Program-made: the position numbers and the translations under genes
In this document: piece by piece, positions 25,537 to 34,647 of the stretch
Numbering within the stretch: the first letter of the stretch is position 1
Layout: each line of letters begins with the position of its first letter
Origin: Pseudopedobacter sp037968815
Lineage (GTDB): Bacteria > Bacteroidota > Bacteroidia > Sphingobacteriales > Sphingobacteriaceae
Length of the DNA stretch: 64,000 bases
Assembly: GCA_037968815.1 (NCBI GenBank)
Contig: JBBKWF010000002.1
Span: forward strand, 62,001-126,000
Reading direction: 5' to 3'
Notes under the pieces: model-generated
Databases searched by the model: none
Seen by the model: the letters and a program-made list of their open reading frames with translations, nothing else
Told to the model about the DNA's origin: nothing

Positions 25537-26802
25537 TTAAGGTAATTCCTTAATTTCCTTAATCAATACTTCAGCAATCTGTGACCGAGTTAACATATTT
25601 TCAGATACTGTGCTTCCATCTAGGTTTGCAGGCTTATTGCTCTCGAATCTTTCCCACAAGTTATTTAATGTCTCCAAAATCTCTTCTTGGGTTTCACAAA
25701 CAAAATTGCCTTTTTTAGAGCCCACGAGTTCTGCTATATCACCATTGTCCGAGACTGGTAAAATTATCGGTTTTTTAAAAATGAGGTACTCGGAGAGCTT
25801 AGAACTGATTACATTTGTTTTATCATCATATCTTAGATGAAAAAAAGAAGAGGCATTATTCATGTGACTTAAAAAGTCTTCTCTGTTTAAACGAGGTGTT
25901 ACTTCAGAAATTGACTGTAAGTCATATTTTTTTATAGTGTGTAATAACACATTGTTCTCTTTTGCTCCTAAGAACTGCAACTTAATCCGAGATTTATCCT
26001 TATCATAAATAAACTTTTTAAGCGCAGAAAAAAACACCTCTTCCCGCAACTGTTCATTGTAAATGGTACCTGCGTATACAAGGTTAAAGTCAGTTGGGAA
26101 TTGGTTTGGCTTAACTTCTTCACTAGAAAAGTTACTCCCATTGGTAAAAACTTCTATTTTATGTTGATATTTTTTAGGAAAAAAAGACTTGAGTGACTCG
26201 GAAACGGTGATAACAAGTGATGCTCGCTTTAGAATTCTTATCTCCTTTATTCTGCCAAAAAATATTTTAAACTTTTGAACTAAAACAAAACCATCTATAG
26301 CTTTGTAACCAAATGTCCAAGGATCGCGATAGTCAACAATTAATTTATACCCAAACTCATCGCAAAGTGACTTTCCTGAAGAAAATAGGCTAAAATGACT
26401 CCCTGAGCAAACTACTAATGTATCTTTATTACTTACAGAAAATTCTTTATTGATTTTTCCGGGATAAAAAATATCTGTTTGAAATAAGATCAAATGTAAT
26501 AACTGGAAAAGTCTCCAAAGTTTAAAGTAACCTAAATTCAAACATTTAAAAGCTAATTTCTGAACAAAATTAAAGTCAACTTTTAATTTTCGGTAATTTT
26601 TAGGATATAAAAAGTCAACATTCTGCACACTAAGTCCTGAGAAATAGCTCCTTTTAATACCATAATCAAAAGTAATAACTTCAGTTTCAAAGCCAGAGTC
26701 TTTTTCTGCAGCAACAATAAAGCTCTTAAACCGCTCAGCAGAGGTTGCATTTACATTTAAATACGGCAAAAGAAAGATGATTTTTTTTACACTACTACCC
26801 AA
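25537..26802 (-). CDS. Glycosyltransferase, GT4-like (GT-B fold)
   Basis: A 421-residue putative glycosyltransferase. N-terminal VKKIIFLLPYLNV, a middle DYRDPWTFGY, VITVSESLKSFF, TNGSNF and the acceptor/donor region YAGTIYNEQLREE are typical of bacterial GT4-type enzymes. A C-terminal LSEYLIFKKPIILPVSDNGDIAELV carries the usual donor-binding glutamate area. Start: TTG at 26802; an in-frame stop lies just upstream and no ATG is available nearby. Last gene on the minus-strand polysaccharide locus, 11 bp after the outer-membrane protein gene. The linked sugar is unknown. Confidence 0.8.
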   Translation of the reverse strand: MGSSVKKIIFLLPYLNVNATSAERFKSFIVAAEKDSGFETEVITFDYGIKRSYFSGLSVQNVDFLYPKNYRKLKVDFNFVQKLAFKCLNLGYFKLWRLFQLLHLILFQTDIFYPGKINKEFSVSNKDTLVVCSGSHFSLFSSGKSLCDEFGYKLIVDYRDPWTFGYKAIDGFVLVQKFKIFFGRIKEIRILKRASLVITVSESLKSFFPKKYQHKIEVFTNGSNFSSEEVKPNQFPTDFNLVYAGTIYNEQLREEVFFSALKKFIYDKDKSRIKLQFLGAKENNVLLHTIKKYDLQSISEVTPRLNREDFLSHMNNASSFFHLRYDDKTNVISSKLSEYLIFKKPIILPVSDNGDIAELVGSKKGNFVCETQEEILETLNNLWERFESNKPANLDGSTVSENMLTRSQIAEVLIKEIKELP

Positions 26803-26813
26803 ATCCTAATTAA

Positions 26814-28412
26814 TTAAAAATCATCATATAAATTCCTGAATGAGCTTCTTAAACCAAACGTTATAAAATTCGTACGGTTGCTACTTAAAGAGTTTTCTTC
26901 AACTCTGGAGCTAGCACTAGCTTCTAATCTTAAATTGTACTTAGGGTTAATTAGATAAGAAATTTTCCCTTGCAAAAAACTAAAATCCGTTTTAATTCCT
27001 TGCGAAATTTTATTATTATAATCGTTGTCCCGAGTATTATAAGATTTATAAATATCCCCGCCAAAATTATCCCCTACATCATCTAAACCATACTGAGCTA
27101 AGTTAATTTTCCCAATCAAATCAAATCTTTTATAACTATAACTCCAAATACTTACAAGCTCTCTAAAATTTGCCCCAATAGGATGAGCTAAAGGTTGATT
27201 GTAGTGTCCGTAATTAAGTAAAGATTTCCTCTGAGAATAAGTATAAGGTCTTGCCGTGTTAAATTCTAGCAAGTAATTCAACCTCTTAACACTAAAGGCA
27301 TCAAAGCCCTTAATACCTAATTGATATGCGAATTTATTTCCCCAATAACCATTGCCCGCAAAAACCTCTTTTGCGGTAAATTCATCTAAAAGAGCCTGAC
27401 CATATACAGTCATATTTTTAAGAACTTCGTATTTTGCATTAAAGCCGATCAAAGCATTGTCTGGTGAACCGTTATACCCTTCAATTGGGCGTAAAAAGAT
27501 AAATGGGTTTATATAAGAAAAATCAAAACCTCTCTTTCCCGTACTGTCTGCGTCTTGCCAAATGATTGCATCAAAAAATCCCAAACTCAGCTTATCGTTT
27601 ACATTCCAATCTACATAGTGGAAAGCACCCCATTTTTTTCTAAAGCCGTTATCATAAGAAAATGAGGGAGATTGTAAATCTTCAAATTGAGCCCACATTG
27701 CCATATACTTTACGCGACCCAACTCTGCAGTAAGCTTTAAGAAAGGGTAATTTGTAGCCACATCAGACAATAATATTGAACGATAGCCATCACCAATAAA
27801 ATTTTTATCCTGCCCCAAGGTTACGTTTAGGTATTTTGTGGGTGTGTAGGATAAAACAGCTGTAGCATAAGCCCAATCTTTTGTGTTGCGTGATGCACCA
27901 AACTTATCATTTACCTGTCCAGGTATAATACCATTAGCGTTTACGTAATTTTTGTAATATGCAGGAAAAACCGCTTGATTCTCAAAACCACTAGTGTAAA
28001 AAGAAAACTTCTTCCCTATTGTCCCTCCAAATTGGTAACCTCTGGTATTTAACCACGTATTTCCAGCCTGTTTATCATAACCTATCAAAAGATCAGGCAG
28101 GTAATCAGCATAGAAAGTATAGTCGTCTTTTTTGATATCCACCAAATGTTCATTTAGCAATTTACGATGCACCCATGAACGTTTCAAAGTATCTGATCCG
28201 ATATTTTTAAAAGAGTCAATGGCACCCTTCAATAATGAGTTATCTTTAAAGTACGGTTTTATTGAACTATGAAAGCTCGAACCGTTATCATAAACCTTTT
28301 GATCCAGTTTCTGATAGAAATCAAATGAATAAGGTTGGTATTGATTTGGAGTTTGAGCCCTTGTATAAGAGGTCAAAAAAGCAAATAGAAGTAAGCCGTA
28401 AAGTTTTTTCAT
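26814..28412 (-). CDS. Outer-membrane beta-barrel protein, RemB/Wzi-like
   Basis: A 532-residue exported protein with a signal peptide (MKKLYGLLLFAFLTSYTRAQ). The rest alternates in a pattern typical of outer-membrane barrels and ends in a hydrophobic/aromatic strand (GLRSSFRNLYDDF). It resembles proteins annotated in Bacteroidetes as gliding motility RemB or capsule-assembly Wzi; I cannot tell these apart by eye. Its place at the end of a polysaccharide locus favours a role in surface attachment or assembly of the product. It lies 6 bp after the dehydratase gene. Confidence 0.6.
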   Translation of the reverse strand: MKKLYGLLLFAFLTSYTRAQTPNQYQPYSFDFYQKLDQKVYDNGSSFHSSIKPYFKDNSLLKGAIDSFKNIGSDTLKRSWVHRKLLNEHLVDIKKDDYTFYADYLPDLLIGYDKQAGNTWLNTRGYQFGGTIGKKFSFYTSGFENQAVFPAYYKNYVNANGIIPGQVNDKFGASRNTKDWAYATAVLSYTPTKYLNVTLGQDKNFIGDGYRSILLSDVATNYPFLKLTAELGRVKYMAMWAQFEDLQSPSFSYDNGFRKKWGAFHYVDWNVNDKLSLGFFDAIIWQDADSTGKRGFDFSYINPFIFLRPIEGYNGSPDNALIGFNAKYEVLKNMTVYGQALLDEFTAKEVFAGNGYWGNKFAYQLGIKGFDAFSVKRLNYLLEFNTARPYTYSQRKSLLNYGHYNQPLAHPIGANFRELVSIWSYSYKRFDLIGKINLAQYGLDDVGDNFGGDIYKSYNTRDNDYNNKISQGIKTDFSFLQGKISYLINPKYNLRLEASASSRVEENSLSSNRTNFITFGLRSSFRNLYDDF

Positions 28413-28418
28413 CTCAAA

Positions 28419-30335
28419 TTAAATCGCAACTTTTTGGTCTAATTCTTCATAAATAGAATTATTACTGATATAGTCTGGAACCAAATCTTTCATCTGCTTT
28501 ACTACTTCTTTATCCTCGTAGGTACATGCAGTTTCAACCAAACCACTCACCTTTTTACAAACATCATTGAAGTCATAAACCATAACTTTCGCCACCATAA
28601 TTTTATGGTGATGAGTAGGAAGCGTGTTTTCTAAATCGTTTAACAATTCCTCATATAGTTTTTCACCTGGTCTTAGGCCAGTAAACTCTATTTCAATATC
28701 TTGATTAGGGATTAAACCCGACAGTCGAATCATTTTCTTTGCTAACTCAACAATTTTCACCGACTGACCCATGTCAAAAATAAAGATCTCTCCACCATTC
28801 CCTAAAGTGCCGGCCTCTAGTACCAGCCTACATGCCTCAGGTATGGTCATAAAATATCGTGTAATATCTGGGTGGGTAACGGTAATTGGCCCTCCATTTT
28901 GTATTTGTGCTTTAAATCTTGGAATTACAGACCCGTTTGAACCTAAAACATTCCCAAATCGCGTGGTAATAAACTTTGTTTTTAAAACTGATCCATTTTT
29001 TACTCCGAGGTTCTGTTTTTCAATATAATCCGAATAAGACTGAACGTAGATTTCGGCAATTCTTTTTGATGCTCCCATCACATTAGTGGGTCTCACTGCT
29101 TTATCAGTCGACACCATCACAAACTTTTCTACCTGATGTTTAACCGACAAATCTGCAATATTTTTTGTACCACCAACATTGGTACAAATAGCTTCTGATG
29201 GATTGTTTTCCATCATTGGGACATGCTTATAAGCGGCGGCATGATATACATAGTGAGGCTTAAAAGTCTCGAAGAGAGTATCCATTCTAGCTTTATTTCT
29301 AACATCTCCTATGTAAGCAATAAAATTGCTAAATAGCTTATTGTCTTGTAGCTCTAGCTGAATCTCGTGAAGCGGAGACTCTGCAATATCGTTTAGTATA
29401 ATTAACTGAGGATCAAACTTAGTTAATTGACGTACAATTTCACTACCTATAGAGCCCGCTGCTCCTGTAACCAATATACGTTTACCCTTAATTTCTTGAG
29501 TTAAAACATGATCTTCCAACTCAATAGCATCACGCTCTAATAAATCCTCTATTTTTACGTTTTTAATTTGGTTAATTTTGAATGAACCATTAACCCAGGT
29601 TTTTATAGGTGGTACATTTAAAACTTTAACATTATTATCTAAACATAAGTCAACAATGCCATTTTTACACTCCGTAGACATACGTTGTGGTGTCAAAATT
29701 AAATCATCAATTTTTTCAATTTTGATTATTTTTTCTAAATCATCGGTATGATAGATTTTTACACTATCTATAACCTTACCTTTTTTACGAGTATCACTAT
29801 CTACAAATGCAACTACACTCATATTTACACTTGGGTCAGTATCCAAGCTTCTTTTCGTAGCAACCGCGGTCTCCCCAACGCCATATATAATTACCCGTCT
29901 TTTATCTAACTTCAAGTTTTTGATGTACATAAAAAAGTACTTTACAAGCACTCGGTAAGTAATTAATAGTACAAAACTACATAAACCGGTAATTACTACC
30001 ACCACATTAGAAATAATAGGGGCTTTGTTAAAAGATAAAAGGAATAGGTTGCAGAGAATAAAAAACAGATTACTAATAGATATACTAAAAAGGATCCTGA
30101 AAGAATCTTGGGCGCTAGTGTACCTTACAATGCCTGCGTAAGTTTTTACATTAAAAAAAACAATACAGTTAATTCCTAAAAAAATAAGCGTATTTCTACT
30201 GAGCTCGTTTATATCTATACGAGAAGAATCGAAATTGTAAGTTAACAAGTATGCCAAGGATAAAGCCAAGCCACAGAAAGTCAAATCTATACAGAAAATT
30301 AGCCAACGAGGTACAATGTTTATCTTTTTGAACAT
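28419..30335 (-). CDS. WbpM/FlaA1-type membrane UDP-HexNAc 4,6-dehydratase
   Basis: A 638-residue protein: four N-terminal membrane helices (first about 120 residues), a CoA-binding-like Rossmann domain (IYGVGETAVATKRSL), then a short-chain dehydrogenase domain with TGAAGSIGSEI (about residue 290) and STDKAVRPTNVMGASK (about 417). The Tyr of the usual SYK triad is Met, as in WbpM/PglF. Such enzymes make UDP-4-keto-6-deoxy-GlcNAc, the precursor of QuiNAc, FucNAc or bacillosamine. The ATG at 30335 matches the family start; one 19 codons earlier does not. With the WbpV-like reductase (32492) it probably supplies UDP-QuiNAc or UDP-FucNAc for the phosphoglycosyl transferase. Confidence 0.9.
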   Translation of the reverse strand: MFKKINIVPRWLIFCIDLTFCGLALSLAYLLTYNFDSSRIDINELSRNTLIFLGINCIVFFNVKTYAGIVRYTSAQDSFRILFSISISNLFFILCNLFLLSFNKAPIISNVVVVITGLCSFVLLITYRVLVKYFFMYIKNLKLDKRRVIIYGVGETAVATKRSLDTDPSVNMSVVAFVDSDTRKKGKVIDSVKIYHTDDLEKIIKIEKIDDLILTPQRMSTECKNGIVDLCLDNNVKVLNVPPIKTWVNGSFKINQIKNVKIEDLLERDAIELEDHVLTQEIKGKRILVTGAAGSIGSEIVRQLTKFDPQLIILNDIAESPLHEIQLELQDNKLFSNFIAYIGDVRNKARMDTLFETFKPHYVYHAAAYKHVPMMENNPSEAICTNVGGTKNIADLSVKHQVEKFVMVSTDKAVRPTNVMGASKRIAEIYVQSYSDYIEKQNLGVKNGSVLKTKFITTRFGNVLGSNGSVIPRFKAQIQNGGPITVTHPDITRYFMTIPEACRLVLEAGTLGNGGEIFIFDMGQSVKIVELAKKMIRLSGLIPNQDIEIEFTGLRPGEKLYEELLNDLENTLPTHHHKIMVAKVMVYDFNDVCKKVSGLVETACTYEDKEVVKQMKDLVPDYISNNSIYEELDQKVAI

Positions 30336-30410
30336 AAAAGCATAATTATTGCTGTTCACAAATATAGTATATAGTTTTAGTTGAGATAACAAATAAAGGG
30401 TAAAAACTAA

Positions 30411-31241
30411 CTAAATATCAACTACTTCGTATTCCTTTAAAAAAAGAAGTCCGTCTTTTAGCTTAATAACAGGCCTGTTTGGGTTTTCAACACTTGTAGT
30501 TTCAGCAGACCAAATGATGGTTTTTCTATTGTTCAAAATCATAAAAGCACCAGGATATGGATGGGTTGTGGCTCTAATCAATCGCTCAGCCTCAACAACA
30601 CTCATCTCAAGGGTGATTTCACCATCTTGTTTATTTCTACCAGCCCAATAGGTGACTTTCGATAAATCCTGAGAAGTAGTTTTTACATTGCCAGAAATTA
30701 TATTATTAATAACGGTTGCTATGAGAGAAATATGGGTATCATTAACCTTTTTGTATAAGGTGGTTGCAGTTTCTGTAGTTGCAATTGGAATTTCTTGCTG
30801 AGCAATAATCTCACCAGAATCAACCCCTTCATCCATTTTAAAAAATGTTACTCCAGTTTTATCTAGGTTTTTAATAATTGCCCACGGAATCGCGGCTCTG
30901 CCCCTTCCTTGGGGTAATAAGGTAGGGTGGGCACCAATCACTCCAAATTTTGTACTATTGATAACTTCAATTGAACTAATTTGCGACCATCCAATGATAA
31001 AAAGCCAATCGATTTGATGTTCTTTTATTGCGTCTATAACTTCTTGGTCGTTAATATGATTAATTTTTAATAAAGGAATATTATGCTTTTCACTAAATTC
31101 ATCCAAATATATCCTGCCCGATTTAGCCTTAGACTTCTCATCTTTTAGGGTAATCAGTAAATCCAATTTATGATGATCGGCGTAGATTTTCTCTATACAC
31201 GACAAACCAAGCGTTACACAAGTTACAAATCCAAATTTCAT
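30411..31241 (-). CDS. Formyltransferase-family protein, probable sugar N-formyltransferase
   Basis: A 276-residue protein with the N10-formyl-THF-dependent transferase fold. The catalytic His105 (HPTLLPQGRGRAAIPW) and Asp141 (EGVDSGEI) are present. The usual Asn two positions before the histidine is Gly103, a variation to note. A C-terminal Fmt_C-like domain includes TYWAGRNKQDGEI. It is too short and different for tRNA-Met formyltransferase, and lies in a polysaccharide locus next to a phosphoglycosyl transferase and a PIG-L deacetylase, so it probably formylates an amino sugar. Substrate is inferred. It lies 7 bp after the transferase gene. Confidence 0.8.
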   Translation of the reverse strand: MKFGFVTCVTLGLSCIEKIYADHHKLDLLITLKDEKSKAKSGRIYLDEFSEKHNIPLLKINHINDQEVIDAIKEHQIDWLFIIGWSQISSIEVINSTKFGVIGAHPTLLPQGRGRAAIPWAIIKNLDKTGVTFFKMDEGVDSGEIIAQQEIPIATTETATTLYKKVNDTHISLIATVINNIISGNVKTTSQDLSKVTYWAGRNKQDGEITLEMSVVEAERLIRATTHPYPGAFMILNNRKTIIWSAETTSVENPNRPVIKLKDGLLFLKEYEVVDI

Positions 31242-31248
31242 TTTATAC

Positions 31249-31812
31249 TTAATAAGTTGGAGGTTTTTTAGTTAAATAAGTGAGTGTTTTTAATACTATC
31301 TTAACATCTAGCGTTAAACTCATATTACAGAAATAAAAGTAATCAAAATCTGCTTTAGCTATGTTTGACATAAAATCATACGAATTAACTTGTGCCCAAC
31401 CGGTTAAACCTGGCCGGACTTTTATAGAACCATTTTTTTGCCTAAGTGTTATCAGTTCTAACTGACTTGGTATGCAAGGACGGGGACCAATAAAGCTCAT
31501 TGTACCATTTAAAATATTCAGCAATTGAGGTAGTTCGTCTATATTTGTTCTACGCAAAAGCTTTCCAAACGGAGTGATTTTCAGCTTTGACACCTCATTT
31601 GATTGCACATTTGGCGTATTAATTGGCATACTTCTAAACTTAAAAAAAACAAACTCCTTTCCATTTTCCCCTATTCGCTTTTGCTTAAATATTGGGTTTC
31701 CGCCGTCTTGCGCAATAATAATCAGTGCAGTAACAAGTAGTAACGGGAACAAAACCATTAATAGGATGATTGAAGTAGTCAAATCAAAAAGCCTTTTAAA
31801 CGTTGGGTACAT
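31249..31812 (-). CDS. Phosphoglycosyl transferase (PglC/WcaJ-type sugar transferase)
   Basis: A 187-residue small monotopic phosphoglycosyl transferase that moves a sugar-1-phosphate from a UDP-sugar to undecaprenyl phosphate, starting each repeat unit. It shows KRLFDLTTS, a re-entrant hydrophobic helix, FKQKRIGENGKEFVFFKFRSM, the Asp-Glu pair in RRTNIDELPQLLNIL, and SFIGPRP, all diagnostic. At this size it is the minimal catalytic form like PglC. Flanked by a PIG-L deacetylase and a formyltransferase, it is probably the initiating enzyme of this polysaccharide, using a QuiNAc-type sugar (inference). Confidence 0.93.
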   Translation of the reverse strand: MYPTFKRLFDLTTSIILLMVLFPLLLVTALIIIAQDGGNPIFKQKRIGENGKEFVFFKFRSMPINTPNVQSNEVSKLKITPFGKLLRRTNIDELPQLLNILNGTMSFIGPRPCIPSQLELITLRQKNGSIKVRPGLTGWAQVNSYDFMSNIAKADFDYFYFCNMSLTLDVKIVLKTLTYLTKKPPTY

Positions 31813-31814
31813 AT

Positions 31815-32495
31815 TTAAAAAGTATTACGTTGAAAAACCGCTTGAAAACTTTCCGCATAATCCAATCCAGCCTGAGAACCTCTTATTGTAGCTAAGCTTT
31901 TTAAAGATTCATTACTTCTTGGATGAGGGTAATCTCTCATTACTCCCTTGTATTTATGAAGACTTGCAATTTTAGCTTCTAAACCTCTTAACCCAATTTC
32001 TATAAAAGTATTAGGTTGAAAGCTTTGGTTATTTACTGGAAAAGTCCAATCTGTGGAAGATAAAATCTCCATAAAATAAAGACCTTTTATAGCTTTCACA
32101 TCTTTACGTTGAAACAACCTCGAAGCAGCCTGACATGCTTTAGAAACATGGTAATGATCATTATTTAAATCATAAGGGTGATGTGTAATAATGTAATCAG
32201 GGGATAGTTCCTCAATATATTTCTCAATAAACACCACAAGGTCTAAATGTGCAACTGTGTTAAATTTAATATTAGGGAAATCCCCCAAAATAGGTGGCTC
32301 TGCTCCTATAATTTTCTGCGCCTCATGAGTATCTAATTGTAAATCAGCAGTATCTGGCCTAAAGCTCCTCGCTTCTACACTGCCCGAAAGGATTAAGTTA
32401 TATACGGTATGACCTTGTTGTGTTAACTGATAACAAGTTCCTCCAAAGCCTAAAACTTCATCATCTGGATGGGCAGTTACTGTTAGGTATATCAT
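31815..32495 (-). CDS. PIG-L family N-deacetylase
   Basis: A 226-residue zinc deacetylase of the LmbE/PIG-L family. Zn-binding AHPDDE is at residues 8-13, and a second histidine motif HHPYDLNNDHYH around 100-111. Members remove acetyl groups from GlcNAc-type sugars, including lipid-linked ones. It overlaps the upstream reductase by 4 bp and precedes the phosphoglycosyl transferase by 2 bp. The likely target is the initiating HexNAc, freeing an amine that the nearby formyltransferase could use. Confidence 0.88.
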   Translation of the reverse strand: MIYLTVTAHPDDEVLGFGGTCYQLTQQGHTVYNLILSGSVEARSFRPDTADLQLDTHEAQKIIGAEPPILGDFPNIKFNTVAHLDLVVFIEKYIEELSPDYIITHHPYDLNNDHYHVSKACQAASRLFQRKDVKAIKGLYFMEILSSTDWTFPVNNQSFQPNTFIEIGLRGLEAKIASLHKYKGVMRDYPHPRSNESLKSLATIRGSQAGLDYAESFQAVFQRNTF

Positions 32496-33388
32496 TTTTT
32501 ATTTTTAAAGGATTCAATGGTTTTTCTTAATCCGTCTTTAGATTCAACAGGAAATTCTTTACCTAAAATAGCGATAATCTTTCGATTTGAAACCACGTAA
32601 TTCTCCGTCAATTTGTTTAAACGTTCAGTATTAAAAGGAAGTTTGAGGAAATCGCCGATTTTTGCAAAAGAATTTATTAAGGGTATCGGAAATCGCCATA
32701 ATCTAGTTTTTACATTTAAAACTTCTGTTATTGTTTTAACAATCTCATTTGTAGGCAAACTTTCTTTATCCGCTAAATGAAAGGTACCAGTAGGGAAATT
32801 ACTATTTAAAAGCTCATTAATTGTAAAACAAAAATTCTCGACACTCAACAATGAACGATGGTTTTTGTAAGCCGCTAATGGATAAGGAACTCCCATTTTT
32901 ACAAATTGGTACAAAAGATTCAGATTCCCCTTATTACCTGGACCATGAATCATACAGGGACGCAAAATGTAATACTTTTTACCCTCTGGCAAAGTTTTTG
33001 AACGAATATACTCTTCCGCCATTAGCTTTGATATTCCGTAATGAGTTTGAGGATTTGGTTGATGGCCTTCTGTTAATACTTCGTTTACCTCATCAGCAGT
33101 CGCTTTAACAGAGCTAATAAAAATAAACTTCGAAACATTAGACTTTAAGAATGCATCATATAACTGTTTAGTGAGCTCAAAATTAGCATCGTAGTAATCC
33201 TGAGGTTTAGAAACATTTTTTAAATCATGCGCTTTACCTGAAAGATGAACAACTGCATCGGCGTCTTCTAACTCAATTTTTTGTTTGACTTGATAACGTA
33301 GAGACAGTTTTTTAATCTCAAAACTACTTAAGTACTTAATAAGGTTTGTTCCGGCAAAGCCAGATGCACCGGTAAGAATTATTTTCAT
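32492..33388 (-). CDS. NAD-dependent epimerase/reductase, WbpV-like
   Basis: A 298-residue short-chain dehydrogenase: GASGFAGTNL at residues 7-16, HLSGKAHD, FISSVKATAD, the YGISK catalytic tyrosine-lysine, and ILRPCMIHGPG. A NHRSLLSVENF segment resembles the NRRSLVALDNL-type stretch of WbpV-like 4-ketoreductases, which reduce UDP-4-keto-6-deoxy-GlcNAc to UDP-QuiNAc or UDP-FucNAc. With the WbpM-type dehydratase and the phosphoglycosyl transferase it would complete supply of the initiating sugar. It overlaps both neighbours by 4 bp. Confidence 0.82.
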   Translation of the reverse strand: MKIILTGASGFAGTNLIKYLSSFEIKKLSLRYQVKQKIELEDADAVVHLSGKAHDLKNVSKPQDYYDANFELTKQLYDAFLKSNVSKFIFISSVKATADEVNEVLTEGHQPNPQTHYGISKLMAEEYIRSKTLPEGKKYYILRPCMIHGPGNKGNLNLLYQFVKMGVPYPLAAYKNHRSLLSVENFCFTINELLNSNFPTGTFHLADKESLPTNEIVKTITEVLNVKTRLWRFPIPLINSFAKIGDFLKLPFNTERLNKLTENYVVSNRKIIAILGKEFPVESKDGLRKTIESFKNKK

Positions 33389-34647
33389 TTTTTTAATAAT
33401 TCATTTACAAGTTCAACATATTTAGAGGTCACCACTTCTTTGGTGTATCGATTTTGGATATGCTTAAAACCTGTCAACCCTAACTCAGACAGCTCTTTTT
33501 TACGAATTAAAACTTGATCCAGTGTTTTTTCCAAGACGCTATAATTATTAACTAAATCGCCTCTACTTACTAAATAAGAACAATTCAAAGGCTTCAAAAA
33601 GTCATAAATAGGCGTGTTTTCTGACGAAATAACTAAAAGTGGTTTTGCACAAGACATAATTGTATAAACCTTTGATGGAAACCCATGACCATCAATTTTT
33701 GGCGACATAAAAATGAAATGTAAATCGGCGTAAGCAATTAAGCAGGGCATTAACTCCCTTTTTTGATAAGGTATAATATGTACATTATTTAGTTGATGTA
33801 GCTTAACTTGCTGTTGAAGGTAGTCCTTTACCACACCTTCACCTATAATCCAAAACTCAACTTCTTTATCAATAAACTTTTTCGCCAAAAACAATAGAGG
33901 CTCCCAATCTTGGGCATGACCAATATTACCAGCATACATTAGTTTTAATACCCCATCTTTCTTTGGGAAATATTCACTATAAAACTCTTTGGGTAACTGA
34001 ACCGGCTTATAAACTTCCGTATCTACAAAATTTGGGATTACATGAAGTTTGCTTTTGTTTTTTAAACGCTTTTCAATAGTATGATAGAACACATTATCTA
34101 TTGTAGTTAAGGAGTCTGAATACTTATAAACAAACTTCTCTAATGCTTTAAGAAAATTGATAGCCGGCTTAAATTTCAGTCGATCTTGGTCTAATAAAAA
34201 GTCGGGGTATATTTCTTGAATATTATATACAACCTTTGCTCCTTTTAATTTAGCAATTACAATATTGATTAATCCTATTGATAATGGAGGGGAAGGTGAA
34301 ATAATTAAGCTAACGTTTCTTTCAAATAGTCCTAAAAAAAATGAAATAATATGCCAGTAAAAAAATCCGATGATTCTTAAAAGAGCACTGCTAAATTTTT
34401 TTTGAGGAACGTGAATTACTTTAATTCCTTTGTAATTGCTAACATAGTACAAACCCAAAAATCTGCTTTGCAAAGGCTGTTTAGCAATTTCTGCCTCAAC
34501 TCTGTTATAATGCGGGGTTGTACTTAAAACAACTACATTAAAGCCTTCTTGTTTGAATGCTAATGCTAAATCATTATACAAATATGCAGTAGAAACTCCA
34601 TCAGGGCTAAACGCAATACTATGAATTAAGATTTTATTCTTTTTCAT
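33385..34647 (-). CDS. Glycosyltransferase GT4, WbuB-like (probable L-FucNAc/L-FucNAm transferase)
   Basis: A 420-residue GT-B enzyme: N-terminal ILIHSIAFSPDGVSTAYLYNDLA, SPSPPLSIGL, YNIQEIYPDFLL, VIPNFVDTEVYKP, YAGNIGHAQDWE, and a donor site with KIDGHGFPSKVYTIMSCAKP. The layout matches WbuB/WbjE-type transferases that usually follow fnlC and attach L-FucNAc. The gene starts directly after fnlC here, so the same role is likely. It overlaps the reductase gene by 4 bp. Family is certain; donor is inferred from gene order. Confidence 0.87.
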   Translation of the reverse strand: MKKNKILIHSIAFSPDGVSTAYLYNDLALAFKQEGFNVVVLSTTPHYNRVEAEIAKQPLQSRFLGLYYVSNYKGIKVIHVPQKKFSSALLRIIGFFYWHIISFFLGLFERNVSLIISPSPPLSIGLINIVIAKLKGAKVVYNIQEIYPDFLLDQDRLKFKPAINFLKALEKFVYKYSDSLTTIDNVFYHTIEKRLKNKSKLHVIPNFVDTEVYKPVQLPKEFYSEYFPKKDGVLKLMYAGNIGHAQDWEPLLFLAKKFIDKEVEFWIIGEGVVKDYLQQQVKLHQLNNVHIIPYQKRELMPCLIAYADLHFIFMSPKIDGHGFPSKVYTIMSCAKPLLVISSENTPIYDFLKPLNCSYLVSRGDLVNNYSVLEKTLDQVLIRKKELSELGLTGFKHIQNRYTKEVVTSKYVELVNELLKK

